From Microbacteriaceae bacterium (lineage in GTDB: Bacteria; Actinomycetota; Actinomycetes; Actinomycetales; Microbacteriaceae), in contig JAHEGG010000003.1 of assembly GCA_024639845.1 (NCBI GenBank), positions 1 to 64,000 of the forward strand: 64,000 bases of DNA. The letters run 5' to 3'. Position numbers and translations under genes: made by a program. Below, one piece after another: positions 44,703-54,455 of this stretch. How positions within the stretch are numbered: position 1 is the stretch's first letter; each line of letters starts with the position of its first letter. The notes beneath the pieces were generated by a model. The model did not search any database. It was not told the DNA's origin and saw only the letters and a program-made list of their open reading frames with translations.

Positions 44703-47372
44703 CTAAACTCGCGGCTTCTCGCGCATCTCGAAGGTTTCGATAACGTCATCGATCTGAATGTCGTTGAAACCAGCCAGCCCGATACCACACTCGTAGTCAG
44801 TCTTGACTTCGGTGGCGTCGTCCTTGAAGCGCTTGAGGGACTCGATTTTGAGATTGTCTGCGATAACCGCTCCGGCACGAAGAACTCGAGCCGAGGAGTT
44901 GCGCTTGATCGAGCCACTGCGAACGTAGGAACCAGCGATGGTGCCGACCTTGGATGACTTGAAGATGTCGCGAACCTCGGCGGTTCCGAGTTGAACCTCT
45001 TCGTATTCTGGCTTGAGCATGCCTTTGAGAGCCTGTTCGATGTCATCGAGCGCGGCATAAATAACCGAGTAGTGACGAATGTCGACACCTTCGCGGTCGG
45101 CGCGCTCCTTGGCCTTGTTGTCTGGACGAACGTTGAATCCGATGATGATTGCGTTGTCGACGGTAGCCAGGTTGACGTCCGACTCGGTGATCGCACCAAC
45201 ACCGCGGTGGATGATGCGCAACTGCACGCTGTCATCGACTTCGATCTTGAGCAACGAGTCTTCGAGAGCCTCGACCGCACCGGATACGTCACCCTTGATG
45301 ACGAGGTTGAGAGCTTCAACCTTGCCTTCTTCGAGTGCCTTGGTGAAGTCTTCGAGACTGACGCGCTTGCGAGTCTTGGCCAGGAGCGCGTTGCGGTCTG
45401 CGGCTTCGCGCTTCTCGGCAATCTGACGGGCCTGACGCTCATCGTCGGTAACCACGAAGGTGTCACCGGCGCGTGGAACTGACTGGAGTCCGAGAACCTG
45501 AACCGGGCGCGATGGTCCTGCCGACTGCACGGCGGTGCCGTTTTCATCGAACATTGCACGAACACGACCGTGCGAAGAACCGGCAACGATCGAGTCACCT
45601 ACCTCGAGGGTTCCAGACTGAATCAGAACGGTTGCAACCGAGCCACGGCCCTTGTCGAGGTTCGCTTCGATGGCTACACCACGAGCATCCTTGTTTGGGT
45701 TTGCGCGCATGTCGAGCGCAGCATCCGCGGTTAGCAGCACTGCGTCGAGCAGGTCGTCGATGCCCTTGCCGGTCAGGGCCGAGACGTCGACGAACATCAC
45801 GTCACCGCCGTATTCTTCGGCAACGAGGTTGAACTCGGTGAGCTGCTGACGGATCTTGGCAGGGTTTGCGCCCTCTTTATCGACCTTGTTCACTGCGACA
45901 ACGATTGGCACTCCAGCGGATTGCGCGTGGTTGAGCGCTTCGATGGTCTGAGGCATTACGCCGTCATCCGCAGCGACAACCAGGATGGCGAGGTCGGTGA
46001 CCTGCGCACCACGGGCACGCATAGCGGTAAACGCCTCGTGACCTGGGGTGTCGATGAAGGTGATGGCTCGGTCGATTCCCTCGTGCATCACGTGTACCTG
46101 GTAGGCACCGATGTGCTGGGTGATTCCACCGGCTTCGCCGGCCATCACGTTCGACTTGCGAATCGTGTCGAGCAAACGGGTCTTTCCGTGGTCGACGTGA
46201 CCCATCACGGTAACTACCGGTGGACGAGCCTCTAGGTCGTCTTCGTCATCTTCGTAGTCGGTCGAGATGTCCAGACCGAAGCCTTCGAACAGCTCGCGCT
46301 CTTCATCCTCTGGCGAAACGATTTCAACCTTGTAGCCAAGCTCTTGGCCGAGGATCGCGAATGTGTCTTCGTCTAGCGACGCGGTTGCGGTTGCCATTTG
46401 GCCAAGGTGGAACAACACCGTGATCAACTGACCGGCGTTGGCATCAATCTTGTCGGCAAAGTCTTGGATGCTCGAACCGCGACGCAAGCGAACCACCGTG
46501 TTTCCGTCGCCACGTGGAACTACTGCACCACCGAGGCTAGGAGCGGTTCTTTGTTCGTATTCTTCGCGTTTCGCGCGCTTGGACTTGCGAGCCTTCGAAG
46601 ATCCGCGTGGACCGCCCTTACCGAAAGCGCCGGAGGTTCCACCACCGACACCGCGTCCGCGACCGGCACCTGGACCGCCACCTGGGCGACCGGCACCACC
46701 TGGGCCACCGAAACCTGCACCGGCTGGAGCGCCCGCGCCACCGCCGAAGCCTGGACGTGGACCACCGAAGCCTGCACCTGCAGGACGACCGGCTCCACCG
46801 GGACCGCCGCCAGGGCGGCCAGTGCCACCCGCGCCAGCCGGACGACCTGGTCCACCTGGGCGACCGGGACCTCCAGCACCAGCCGGACGACCCTGACCCG
46901 GACGACCCATTCCCTGCGAAGGAGCGAAGGGGTTGTTGCCCGGACGAGAAACTGGTCGCGGGATGCCCATGCCTTGGGCCGATGCGAATGGGTTGTTACC
47001 AGGGCGTGGAATGCCCGGGGTTGCCGATGGCGCACCAGACGCTGGCTTATCAGCCGAAGGCGCGGATGGGGCCGAAGCAGGTGCGGATGGAGCAGCGCTT
47101 GGAACAGAGGTTGGAGCCGAGGTTGAAGCCGGAGTCTCGGCAGTTGCGGCTGAAGCACTCGGTGCCTCGGCCTTTGGCTCCACCTTTGCCGCCGGCTTAG
47201 GCTCTTCCTTCGGTTTAGCGTTTGGGAATGCGTCACGCAGCTTCTTGGCTACCGGTGGGGTGATCGTGGATGAGCCGCTCTTGACGTACTCGCCAAGTTG
47301 CTCAAGTTTTGCCAAAGCATCCTTGGTATCGATACCAAGCTCTTTGGCGATGTCATAAACGCGAAGCGCCAT
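44703..47372 (-). CDS. infB: translation initiation factor IF-2
   Basis: GTPase that brings fMet-tRNA to the start codon. The 889-residue protein begins with a small IF2-N motif ([19 protein letters not shown]), then a Pro/Ala linker and a long Gly/Pro/Arg-rich low-complexity stretch (about 120-265: [13 protein letters not shown]-type repeats). The G domain follows: G1 GHVDHGKT, G3 DTPGHEAF, G4 NKVDKE; then domains II-IV. The low-complexity part is the usual actinobacterial IF-2 N-terminal extension. Start: ATG after AGAGGAAA. Confidence 0.97.
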   Translation of the reverse strand: MALRVYDIAKELGIDTKDALAKLEQLGEYVKSGSSTITPPVAKKLRDAFPNAKPKEEPKPAAKVEPKAEAPSASAATAETPASTSAPTSVPSAAPSAPASAPSAPSADKPASGAPSATPGIPRPGNNPFASAQGMGIPRPVSRPGNNPFAPSQGMGRPGQGRPAGAGGPGRPGGPGRPAGAGGTGRPGGGPGGAGRPAGAGFGGPRPGFGGGAGAPAGAGFGGPGGAGRPGGGPGAGRGRGVGGGTSGAFGKGGPRGSSKARKSKRAKREEYEQRTAPSLGGAVVPRGDGNTVVRLRRGSSIQDFADKIDANAGQLITVLFHLGQMATATASLDEDTFAILGQELGYKVEIVSPEDEERELFEGFGLDISTDYEDDEDDLEARPPVVTVMGHVDHGKTRLLDTIRKSNVMAGEAGGITQHIGAYQVHVMHEGIDRAITFIDTPGHEAFTAMRARGAQVTDLAILVVAADDGVMPQTIEALNHAQSAGVPIVVAVNKVDKEGANPAKIRQQLTEFNLVAEEYGGDVMFVDVSALTGKGIDDLLDAVLLTADAALDMRANPNKDARGVAIEANLDKGRGSVATVLIQSGTLEVGDSIVAGSSHGRVRAMFDENGTAVQSAGPSRPVQVLGLQSVPRAGDTFVVTDDERQARQIAEKREAADRNALLAKTRKRVSLEDFTKALEEGKVEALNLVIKGDVSGAVEALEDSLLKIEVDDSVQLRIIHRGVGAITESDVNLATVDNAIIIGFNVRPDNKAKERADREGVDIRHYSVIYAALDDIEQALKGMLKPEYEEVQLGTAEVRDIFKSSKVGTIAGSYVRSGSIKRNSSARVLRAGAVIADNLKIESLKRFKDDATEVKTDYECGIGLAGFNDIQIDDVIETFEMREKPRV

Positions 47373-47390
47373 TAATTTCCTCTGTTCGGG

Positions 47391-47414
47391 GGCCTACCCC
47401 GAGCAGGGCAGGCC
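47391..47414 (-). promoter_or_regulatory. hairpin in the ylxR-infB gap
   Basis: On the minus strand GGCCT-G-CCC and GGG-GT-AGGCC can pair around a UGCUCG-type loop, 19 nt before the infB start. There is no T-run, so it could be a processing site or partial terminator rather than a full stop. Weak call. Confidence 0.3.
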
Positions 47415-47442
47415 GTTAAAGCTGTTGGGCACTCATTTCGAG

Positions 47443-47715
47443 CTACTCATTTTTTGCCAACATCGTTTCTGCCTGTTCTATGTGTTTGATCAGTGCCGAC
47501 GCGTCTAACTGCGAAGCGACTTTCAGAGCTCGACCAAAGGCCTTGCGCTCGATTGAGAGTCTCAAGCAGTCAGAACTCGGATGAAGCCACGCTCCCCTGC
47601 CCGAAGGACCACCCGTCTCGTCTGGCGTCAAAGAGTTTTCGACGTTGACGATGCGGATCATCGAGTTTCGGGAGGAGCGCTGGCGACAGCCAACGCAGGT
47701 TCTAACAGGTTCCAT
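47443..47715 (-). CDS. ylxR: YlxR/DUF448 family nucleic-acid-binding protein
   Basis: A 90-residue basic protein with the YlxR signature MEPVRTCVGCRQR and later SGRGAWLHPSSDCLRLSIERKAFGRALK. It is conserved between nusA and infB in many bacteria; homologues bind RNA or DNA and affect transcription. The ribosome site is poor (GGGGGCTAG). Confidence 0.92.
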   Translation of the reverse strand: MEPVRTCVGCRQRSSRNSMIRIVNVENSLTPDETGGPSGRGAWLHPSSDCLRLSIERKAFGRALKVASQLDASALIKHIEQAETMLAKNE

Positions 47716-47746
47716 TCTAGCCCCCGGAGTCGTTTGTGGCTAGGAC

Positions 47747-48757
47747 TTACTCGCCGTCGAGAATGCTTTCGGGCTGGATGTCGATCTTGGCACCGGTTAG
47801 GTCGGCAGCCAAACGCACGTTCTGCCCTTCTTTTCCGATGGCGAGCGAGAGCTGGTAGTCGGGAACCAGCGCGCGAACGTGAGGTCGGCCATCCGCTTCT
47901 GAAGGAATCAGGAATGCACTAGAGATTTTCGCTGGCGACAAAGCCTGAGCGACAAACTTGACGATGTCTTCGTTCCAGTCGACGATGTCAATCTTTTCTT
48001 CGTTGAGCTCGGCCGAAACGGCTCGAACACGCTGCCCGAGCGGACCGATGCAGGAACCCTTAGCGTTAACGCCAGGCTCGTTTGCTCTAACGGCTAGTTT
48101 GGTGCGGTGACCTGCTTCGCGTGCGACCTGCATGATTTCGACCACGCCACTGGCGATTTCGGGAACCTCTAGCGCGAAAAGCTTGCGAACCAACATCTTG
48201 TGTCGGCGTGAAACGGTGATCATCGGTCCACCGCGGGTGCCTTTTTCTACCTTGGTTATGTAGACACGGATTTTCTTGCCGTGAGTGTATTCCTCGCCTG
48301 GAACCTGCTCTTCGGCAGGTAGCTGAGCCTCGAGCGGGCCGAGGTCGATGGCGATCATATGTGGACGAGTGCCCTGCTGGATCGTACCCATGACGATGTC
48401 TCCGACTTTGCCGGAGAACTCACCCATGAGACCTTCGTCGGCAATCGCGCGCAGACGCGATGTGATCACCTGCTTGGCGGAATAGGCGGCGATGCGGCCG
48501 AAGTTTTCTGGTGTGACATCGACCTCTGGCCCGTTCGGGTCGCCATCTTCGTCAAGTTCACGGGTGAAAATCGTGACGTGACCTGTCTTGCGGTCGAGGT
48601 GAGCACGGCTGTTCTGCGGGTCGTCCTTTTTTGGAATCACGCCGATGGTGCGGTAATAGGCCGCCAGAATCGCGCCTTCGATGATCTCGACAAGCTCGGC
48701 GAAAGGGATTTCCTTTTCGCTTTCAAGGGACTTCAGAACTCTCAAATCGATGTCCAC
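47747..48757 (-). CDS. nusA: transcription termination/antitermination factor NusA
   Basis: Elongation factor for pausing, termination and rrn antitermination. The 336-residue protein has the N-domain (about 1-125), S1 domain (about 130-200), and two KH domains (KGSCIGPLGQRVRAV and QLSLAIGKEGQNVRLAADL). It lacks the C-terminal acidic repeats of E. coli NusA, the normal actinobacterial size. Starts with GTG after GAGGAGG. rimP, usually just before nusA, is missing; proS is the next gene upstream. Confidence 0.96.
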   Translation of the reverse strand: MDIDLRVLKSLESEKEIPFAELVEIIEGAILAAYYRTIGVIPKKDDPQNSRAHLDRKTGHVTIFTRELDEDGDPNGPEVDVTPENFGRIAAYSAKQVITSRLRAIADEGLMGEFSGKVGDIVMGTIQQGTRPHMIAIDLGPLEAQLPAEEQVPGEEYTHGKKIRVYITKVEKGTRGGPMITVSRRHKMLVRKLFALEVPEIASGVVEIMQVAREAGHRTKLAVRANEPGVNAKGSCIGPLGQRVRAVSAELNEEKIDIVDWNEDIVKFVAQALSPAKISSAFLIPSEADGRPHVRALVPDYQLSLAIGKEGQNVRLAADLTGAKIDIQPESILDGE

Positions 48758-48817
48758 GAAGACGCCTCCTCGGCCACTAGTTAGTTGTAAATAATAGAAC
48801 CTGAACAGCCTATTGGG

Positions 48818-50581
48818 CTAGACGAGTTCTGCTAGAGCCGATTCTAGCCTGACCGCGCGGCGTTCGCCCGTTCGACGGTTCCAAAGGTCGACTTCGCCCT
48901 GCTCTAGTCCCTTGCCCACGATCACGATCTGCGGTACTCCGAGCAGTTCAGCATCGCCGAACTTGACTCCTGGGCTCACCTTCAGTCGATCGTCATAGAT
49001 CACGGACTTGCCCTTGGCTTCTAGCTCGGCAACCAAGCGTTCTGCGGTTTCGTAGACCACTTCATCCTTGCCCGCAGCAACGACGTGAACATCGGCCGGC
49101 GACACGGATGCTGGCCAAATGAGTCCCTTGTCGTCGTGGTTCGCTTCGGCGAGCACAGCAACTAGGCGGGTGACGCCGATTCCATAGGAACCCATGGTCA
49201 CGGTGACCAGCTTGCCGTTTTCGTCGAGCACCTTGAGGTCGAGGGCTTCGGCATACTTGCGTCCGAGCTGGAACACGTGGCCGATTTCGATACCGCGAGC
49301 AAGTTCGAGCGGGCCCGAACCGTCTGGGGCGGGGTCGCCGGCACGAACTTCAGCGATGTCTGCGACACCATCGGCGTCGAAATCGCGACCCTTGACCAGG
49401 TCGAAAACGTGCTTTTGATCGACGTTTGCGCCGGTGATCCAAGCCGTTCCGTCTACTACGCGAGGGTCGAGAAGGTAACGGATGCCGGAGGTTGACTCCT
49501 TGCCGAGCACGAGTTGACCATCCTTGACCGGACCGATGTAGCCCTTGACGAGCGCAGGGTTCGTGGCGAAGTCGTCTTCGGTGGCGGGTTCGACATCGTT
49601 CGGTGCGAAGGCCGCCTCGGCGCGCTTTGCATCGACTTCGCGGTCACCTGGAATGCCGACCACGACTAGTGAGCGCTTGCCCTCGGGGCTGGTCAGAGCC
49701 AGCACCACATTTTTTAGCGTGTCTGCGGCGGTCCATTGGCGACCATCCGTGCGAGCCACCTTGGTGTTCGCAAGGTCGACCAATGTTGCGATGGTTGGAG
49801 TGTTCGGCGAATCGTGAACCACCGCAGCCGGCTGGCCTTCGATAGGCAAGGATGCTGGTACCGGGGTCTTGACGGCTTCGACGTTTGCCGCATAACCGCC
49901 GGGCGAACGCACAAAGGTGTCTTCACCGATCGGGCTTGGGCTGAGGAATTCCTCTGAAGCCGAGCCACCCATCGCACCGGCGTCTGCCTTGACGATCACG
50001 TAGTCAACACCGAGGCGTGTGAAGATGCGCTCGTAGGCATCGCGCTGTGCCTGGTAGGCATTGGCGAGGCCTTCATCGGTCACGTCAAACGAATAGGCAT
50101 CTTTCATCACAAACTCGCGACCGCGCAGCAGACCGGCACGTGGTCGGGCCTCATCCCGATATTTGTTTTGAATCTGATAGAGAGCAACTGGCAAGTCTTT
50201 ATAAGACGAATAAAGGTCTTTCACCAACAGGGTGAACATCTCTTCGTGGGTAGGCGCAAGCAGGTAGTCGGCCTTCTTGCGGTCCTGCAGGCGGAACAGG
50301 TTGTCGCCGTATTCGGTCCATCGACCGGTGGCTTCATAAGGTTCGCGAGGCAACAGCGCGGGGAAAAAGACTTCTTGAGCCCCCGCGTTGGCCATTTCTT
50401 CGCGGACGATCTTCTCGACCTTTGCCTTCACCGCCAGACCGAGCGGGAGCCAGGTGTAGACACCGGGCGCAGCGCGACGAATGTAACCGGCGCGGAGCAA
50501 AAGCTTGTGGCTGGCTACTTCGGCTTCGTTCGGATCTTCGCGCAATGTGCGCAAGAACAGGCTTGAAAGACGAATAGGCAT
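48818..50581 (-). CDS. proS: prolyl-tRNA synthetase
   Basis: Class II synthetase of the bacterial type, 587 residues. Motif 2 is [26 protein letters not shown] (about 130-155). The trans-editing INS domain (about 230-395) removes mischarged alanine, and the C-terminal anticodon-binding domain begins near DVHVVAAG (about 488). TAACCT stands 7 nt before the ATG and no ribosome site is seen, so it is probably leaderless. Confidence 0.97.
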   Translation of the reverse strand: MPIRLSSLFLRTLREDPNEAEVASHKLLLRAGYIRRAAPGVYTWLPLGLAVKAKVEKIVREEMANAGAQEVFFPALLPREPYEATGRWTEYGDNLFRLQDRKKADYLLAPTHEEMFTLLVKDLYSSYKDLPVALYQIQNKYRDEARPRAGLLRGREFVMKDAYSFDVTDEGLANAYQAQRDAYERIFTRLGVDYVIVKADAGAMGGSASEEFLSPSPIGEDTFVRSPGGYAANVEAVKTPVPASLPIEGQPAAVVHDSPNTPTIATLVDLANTKVARTDGRQWTAADTLKNVVLALTSPEGKRSLVVVGIPGDREVDAKRAEAAFAPNDVEPATEDDFATNPALVKGYIGPVKDGQLVLGKESTSGIRYLLDPRVVDGTAWITGANVDQKHVFDLVKGRDFDADGVADIAEVRAGDPAPDGSGPLELARGIEIGHVFQLGRKYAEALDLKVLDENGKLVTVTMGSYGIGVTRLVAVLAEANHDDKGLIWPASVSPADVHVVAAGKDEVVYETAERLVAELEAKGKSVIYDDRLKVSPGVKFGDAELLGVPQIVIVGKGLEQGEVDLWNRRTGERRAVRLESALAELV

Positions 50582-50588
50582 AGTGGCT

Positions 50589-50594
50589 AGGTTA
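50589..50594 (-). promoter_or_regulatory. -10 hexamer for leaderless proS
   Basis: The minus strand reads TAACCT with 7 nt to the ATG at 50581. No -35 match at 16-18 bp. Confidence 0.5.
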
Positions 50595-50659
50595 CCAGCG
50601 AGAGCAAGATTTGGTTCGGGTCAAAACGGGTTTCGTGAACCGAGCTGCTCCAGGCCGAA

Positions 50660-51817
50660 CTATTTGTCGGCGACGAGCACCTGGGGGCTGCCGACGAGTG
50701 CTGGGTCCATGCTCGCGGCTAGTCGGTTCGCCTCTTCGATGAGAGTTGCGACGATTTCGCTCTCGGGTACGGTCTTGATGACCTCACCCTTGACGAAGAT
50801 CTGCCCCTTACCGTTGCCCGAGGCAACGCCGAGGTCGGCTTCTCGGGCTTCGCCTGGACCGTTCACGACGCAGCCCATCACGGCCACTCGAAGTGGAACG
50901 GTCATCTTTTCGAGGCCCTTGGTCACGTCGTTCGCAAGTGTATAAACGTCGACCTGAGCGCGACCACAGGATGGGCACGAGACGATTTCAAGCTTGCGAG
51001 GTCTCAAGTTCAGCGACTCGAGGATTTGAGAACCAACCTTGATCTCTTCGACCGGTGGTGCCGAAAGCGAGACCCGGATGGTGTCGCCGATGCCCTTAGA
51101 GAGCAGCGCGCCAAAGGCGACCGAAGACTTGATGGTGCCCTGAAAGGCGGGACCAGCCTCGGTCACGCCGAGGTGCAACGGCCAGTCGCCGCGTTCGGCA
51201 AGCATCTCGTAGGCCTTGACCATGACTACTGGGTCGTTGTGCTTGACCGATATCTTGAAATCGTGAAAATCGTGCTCTTCAAACAGGGATGCTTCCCAAA
51301 CGGCCGATTCGACAAGAGCCTCAGGGGTTGCCTTGCCATACTTCTGCAAGAGCCGCGGGTCGAGCGAGCCGGCATTTACGCCGATGCGAATCGAGACGCC
51401 TGCATCCTTGGCTGCCTTTGCGATTTCGCCAACCTTGTCATCGAACTGACGGATGTTGCCCGGGTTGACTCGAACGGCGCCACAGCCGGCGTCGATCGCC
51501 TGAAATACATATTTCGGCTGAAAGTGAATGTCGGCGATGACAGGAATCTGCGACTTGCGGGCGATGAGGTGCAGTCGATCGGCGTCATCCTGGCTCGGAA
51601 CGGCAACGCGAACGATGTCGCAACCCGAAGCGGTGAGCTCGGCGATCTGCTGCAGCGTCGCGTTCACATCGGTGGTCGGGGTCGTGCACATTGATTGCAC
51701 CGAGATGGGAGCATCGCCACCAACTGCGACCTTGCCAACCATAATCTGGCGGGTCTTTCGCCTCGGGGCTAGGGTCGGTGGCGGGGTCTTCGGCAAACCA
51801 AGATTTACTGCTGGCAC
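50660..51817 (-). CDS. ispG: 4-hydroxy-3-methylbut-2-en-1-yl diphosphate synthase
   Basis: Fe-S enzyme of the MEP isoprenoid pathway. The 385-residue protein has the N-terminal TIM barrel ([20 protein letters not shown]) and the C-terminal cluster-binding region with Cys in [11 protein letters not shown] and [12 protein letters not shown]. Two-domain bacterial form. With dxr it brings two MEP steps into one neighbourhood, flanked by proS and rip, the usual actinobacterial set. Confidence 0.97.
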   Translation of the reverse strand: MPAVNLGLPKTPPPTLAPRRKTRQIMVGKVAVGGDAPISVQSMCTTPTTDVNATLQQIAELTASGCDIVRVAVPSQDDADRLHLIARKSQIPVIADIHFQPKYVFQAIDAGCGAVRVNPGNIRQFDDKVGEIAKAAKDAGVSIRIGVNAGSLDPRLLQKYGKATPEALVESAVWEASLFEEHDFHDFKISVKHNDPVVMVKAYEMLAERGDWPLHLGVTEAGPAFQGTIKSSVAFGALLSKGIGDTIRVSLSAPPVEEIKVGSQILESLNLRPRKLEIVSCPSCGRAQVDVYTLANDVTKGLEKMTVPLRVAVMGCVVNGPGEAREADLGVASGNGKGQIFVKGEVIKTVPESEIVATLIEEANRLAASMDPALVGSPQVLVADK

Positions 51818-51905
51818 GTGCTGCTAACTCTCTTTCGACTCACTAGACAGATACAAGCATAGGAGTGACGGATTTTGTTCCGCGCGTTGGGGATGCAAAC
51901 GTGGC

Positions 51906-53222
51906 CTAGAGGCCAACCGGGTTTAGCAGGTCAACGAGAATCATCGCTACACCGGCCAGCAAAAGGAGGATGAACATGATGCCCGAAACCGGCGCCATTA
52001 GGGCCGTGTCGACCGATCCTGGGTCAGGTCGACCTGCGAGCCGGTAAGCCCCGCGTTTCAGATATTCATAGATACCGCCGGCGATGTGACCTCCGTCGAG
52101 CGGCGGCAACGGAATCATGTTGAAGGCGAACAGTGCAAGGTTGAGCGAACCCAGAAGCATCAGGTTTAGATATAAACGGTCAGCAAAGGTCGCGCTTTGG
52201 TCGGCATTGGCCTGACCGGCGATCTGACCGATTCCGACTATCGAAATGGCGGAGTCCCCGGCCCGGTGCGAACCGTCGAACAGGCTCGAAACGGAGTCAT
52301 AAACCGCGGCCGGAAACTGAACTATGAATCCCATTGTTTGCGCGGCCATGCCCAGGCTCGCGTTGAAAGCTGTGTCGAGCCCAACCGGTACGCGATCGGT
52401 GGCCCACTGGACACCGAGGTAACCCCGGTCTCTCAGCAAATAGTTGCCTTCTGCGTCGACGGCTACCTTTCCATCAGCACCTGCATAAGGAAGCGCGGCA
52501 ATAGCAGGCGAGATTGAAATGGCCACCTGCTTGCCAGAGCGCTCGACCAAAAGGGAATAGGTGGAGTTCGAGGTGTCCACAGTGCCGTTGAAGAACTCTT
52601 CGGTTCGCGAAAGAGTTTGCCCATTGACCTGAATGATTCGATCACCAGCCTCTAGCCCGGCCAAGTAGGCTGGCGTCCACTTCGGATTCTGGCCACAATT
52701 GGCAGAGGAATCAACCATTTGATCGACGCACTCAATAACCGATGCAATCTCGTTGACACGCTGCGGTTGGCCCACGAAAACCAATGCGGAAGAAATCATC
52801 ATTAGGCCTAGCAAAAGATTCACCAGTGGCCCGCCAAACATGACGATGATTCGCTTGTATGCCGGCAGCTGATAAAACATGCGGTTCTCGTCACCTGGCT
52901 GAACATGTTCGCTGTGTGCCTCGCGTGCCGCAGAAATCATGTTCGCAAATGGACGATTTTTTCTCTCTTTGCCAGGTTTTTCGGGAGGGTACATGCCGAT
53001 CAGAGTGATGAAACCGCCAAGTGGTATCAGCCGGAACGAGTATTCAGTTTCGCCGATTCGTCGGCTAAACAGCTTTGGCCCAAACCCGATTGCCCAGTTG
53101 GGAACTCGGACACCAAATTTCTTTGCTGGAATCAGATGACCAAACTCATGCAGCCCAATCGAAATGGCAATGCCGAAAACCATGATCAGAATGCCGATTA
53201 GATACAGAACCGAATCACTCAT
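51906..53222 (-). CDS. rip: intramembrane site-2 protease (Rip/RseP family)
   Basis: Membrane zinc protease that cleaves anti-sigma factors or other membrane substrates inside the bilayer. The 438-residue protein has HEFGH (25-29) in the first transmembrane helix, a PDZ domain in the middle (about 165-245, AYLAGLEAGDRIIQVNGQ), and the second metal motif NMIPLPPLDGGH near the C-terminus; about four helices in all. TAGGTT lies 6 nt upstream of the ATG and there is no ribosome site (leaderless candidate). Confidence 0.95.
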   Translation of the reverse strand: MSDSVLYLIGILIMVFGIAISIGLHEFGHLIPAKKFGVRVPNWAIGFGPKLFSRRIGETEYSFRLIPLGGFITLIGMYPPEKPGKERKNRPFANMISAAREAHSEHVQPGDENRMFYQLPAYKRIIVMFGGPLVNLLLGLMMISSALVFVGQPQRVNEIASVIECVDQMVDSSANCGQNPKWTPAYLAGLEAGDRIIQVNGQTLSRTEEFFNGTVDTSNSTYSLLVERSGKQVAISISPAIAALPYAGADGKVAVDAEGNYLLRDRGYLGVQWATDRVPVGLDTAFNASLGMAAQTMGFIVQFPAAVYDSVSSLFDGSHRAGDSAISIVGIGQIAGQANADQSATFADRLYLNLMLLGSLNLALFAFNMIPLPPLDGGHIAGGIYEYLKRGAYRLAGRPDPGSVDTALMAPVSGIMFILLLLAGVAMILVDLLNPVGL

Positions 53223-53228
53223 GCGCTG

Positions 53229-53234
53229 AACCTA
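53229..53234 (-). promoter_or_regulatory. -10 hexamer for leaderless rip
   Basis: The minus strand reads TAGGTT with 6 nt to the ATG at 53222. Confidence 0.45.
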
Positions 53235-53266
53235 ACCTTTGCATCTGACAAAACCCTGAGTAGTTA

Positions 53267-54358
53267 CTAACAGGCGGTTGCGATTTGAGCATCCGCGCGA
53301 TCACGGGCCCACTTTTCGGCTCGAAGAACGCCCTCTAGCGAAAGGTTTTGCTCAGGTTCGTGTGCGTCAACCACACGTTGCACCAGATCAACAATCTGGT
53401 TGAATCCGATTCGACCGTCGTGGAACGCTTCGACCGCCTGCTCGTTGGCGGCGTTGTAAACCGCGGGGTAGGTCAGACCTGCAGAGCCAACCTGACGCGC
53501 GAGTCGAACCGCGCCAAAGACCGATTCGTTTAGCGGTTCGAAGGTCCAGGTAGCAGACTGAGTCCAATCGCAGGCAGGCGCGACGGCATCGAGGCGGTCA
53601 GGCCACGACATTCCGAGTGCAATCGGAAGCTTCATGTTTGGCGGTGAGCACTGCGCCAAGACTGAACCGTCGACAAACTCGACCATCGAGTGCACCACCG
53701 ACTGAGGATGAACGGTGACTTCGATTCGGTCGAACGAAATGTCAAACAGCAGGTGTGCTTCGATCAGTTCGAGCCCCTTGTTGACCAGTGTGGCCGAGTT
53801 GGTCGTGACTACTTTGCCCATCACCCAGGTTGGGTGGGCTAGTGCCTGCGCAGGGGTTACCGTGGCAAGTTGCTCGCGCGACCATCCGCGAAATGGACCG
53901 CCGGATGCCGTGAGAATCAGTTTTCGAATTTCGCTTGCTTTGCCACCTAAGAGGCATTGAGCAAGAGCGGAGTGCTCGGAATCGACCGGCACGATTTGAC
54001 CCGGCTTCGCCGCATCCTTGACCAACTGGCCGCCGACGATCAGCGATTCCTTATTGGCGAGCGCCAGAGTTGCCCCGCTTTTTAGGGCCGCGAGTGTCGG
54101 AGCAAGCCCAATCGATCCGGTGATGCCGTTGACCACAACATCCGCCTCCACAGACTCAACCAAGGACGTTGCTGCTATGGCCCCTAGCACCGCTGCGTCA
54201 CTCGGCACGCCGAACTCAGCACTCTGCATGTCAAGCAAGTCGGAGTTTTGGCCGGCGGCTAGACCCACGACCTCGAATTTGTCGCGATTTTCGCGAATCA
54301 CGTCGAGCGCTTGGGTTCCAATTGAACCGGTTGAACCGAGGATGATCACGCGACGCAT
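53267..54358 (-). CDS. dxr: 1-deoxy-D-xylulose 5-phosphate reductoisomerase
   Basis: First committed MEP step, NADPH- and metal-dependent. The 363-residue enzyme has the NADPH motif [13 protein letters not shown] (8-20), the metal/substrate segment PVDSEHSAL and the C-terminal four-helix bundle. Start: ATG with no clear ribosome site. It faces gabT divergently across 97 bp. Confidence 0.96.
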   Translation of the reverse strand: MRRVIILGSTGSIGTQALDVIRENRDKFEVVGLAAGQNSDLLDMQSAEFGVPSDAAVLGAIAATSLVESVEADVVVNGITGSIGLAPTLAALKSGATLALANKESLIVGGQLVKDAAKPGQIVPVDSEHSALAQCLLGGKASEIRKLILTASGGPFRGWSREQLATVTPAQALAHPTWVMGKVVTTNSATLVNKGLELIEAHLLFDISFDRIEVTVHPQSVVHSMVEFVDGSVLAQCSPPNMKLPIALGMSWPDRLDAVAPACDWTQSATWTFEPLNESVFGAVRLARQVGSAGLTYPAVYNAANEQAVEAFHDGRIGFNQIVDLVQRVVDAHEPEQNLSLEGVLRAEKWARDRADAQIATAC

Positions 54359-54413
54359 GCTTCAATCTTGCCACCTGCGCAGAAAATAGCCCGCCACACA
54401 TACTCGGAATGAC

Positions 54414-54429
54414 CGTTCGCAAGCGAACG
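54414..54429. promoter_or_regulatory. candidate operator in front of gabT
   Basis: CGTTCGC-AA-GCGAACG is a perfect 7-bp inverted repeat with a 2-nt centre. If gabT starts leaderless at 54456, the repeat spans about -42 to -27 and covers the -35 region, where no -35 hexamer is visible. It has a plausible shape and position for a dimeric regulator site (activator or repressor), perhaps polyamine- or GABA-responsive. Seen once; the factor is unknown. Confidence 0.5.
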
Positions 54430-54442
54430 AACAGGCTAGGCG

Positions 54443-54448
54443 TAGGAT
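54443..54448 (+). promoter_or_regulatory. -10 hexamer for leaderless gabT
   Basis: TAGGAT with 7 nt to the ATG at 54456; no ribosome site. Confidence 0.5.
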
Positions 54449-54455
54449 TGAACGC

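Noticed and set aside
46660-46920. repeated short units that could look like a CRISPR or tandem repeat
   Set aside because: They are the coding repeats of IF-2 (GRPGGPG-type), without constant repeats and unique spacers.
46398-47126. 242-codon ORF antisense to infB, Trp/Thr/Arg-rich
   Set aside because: Mirror of the IF-2 Gly/Pro/Arg-rich repeats; the low-complexity translation is a consequence of the repeat.
51026-51694. 222-codon ORF antisense to ispG
   Set aside because: Shadow ORF within ispG, which is complete and certain.
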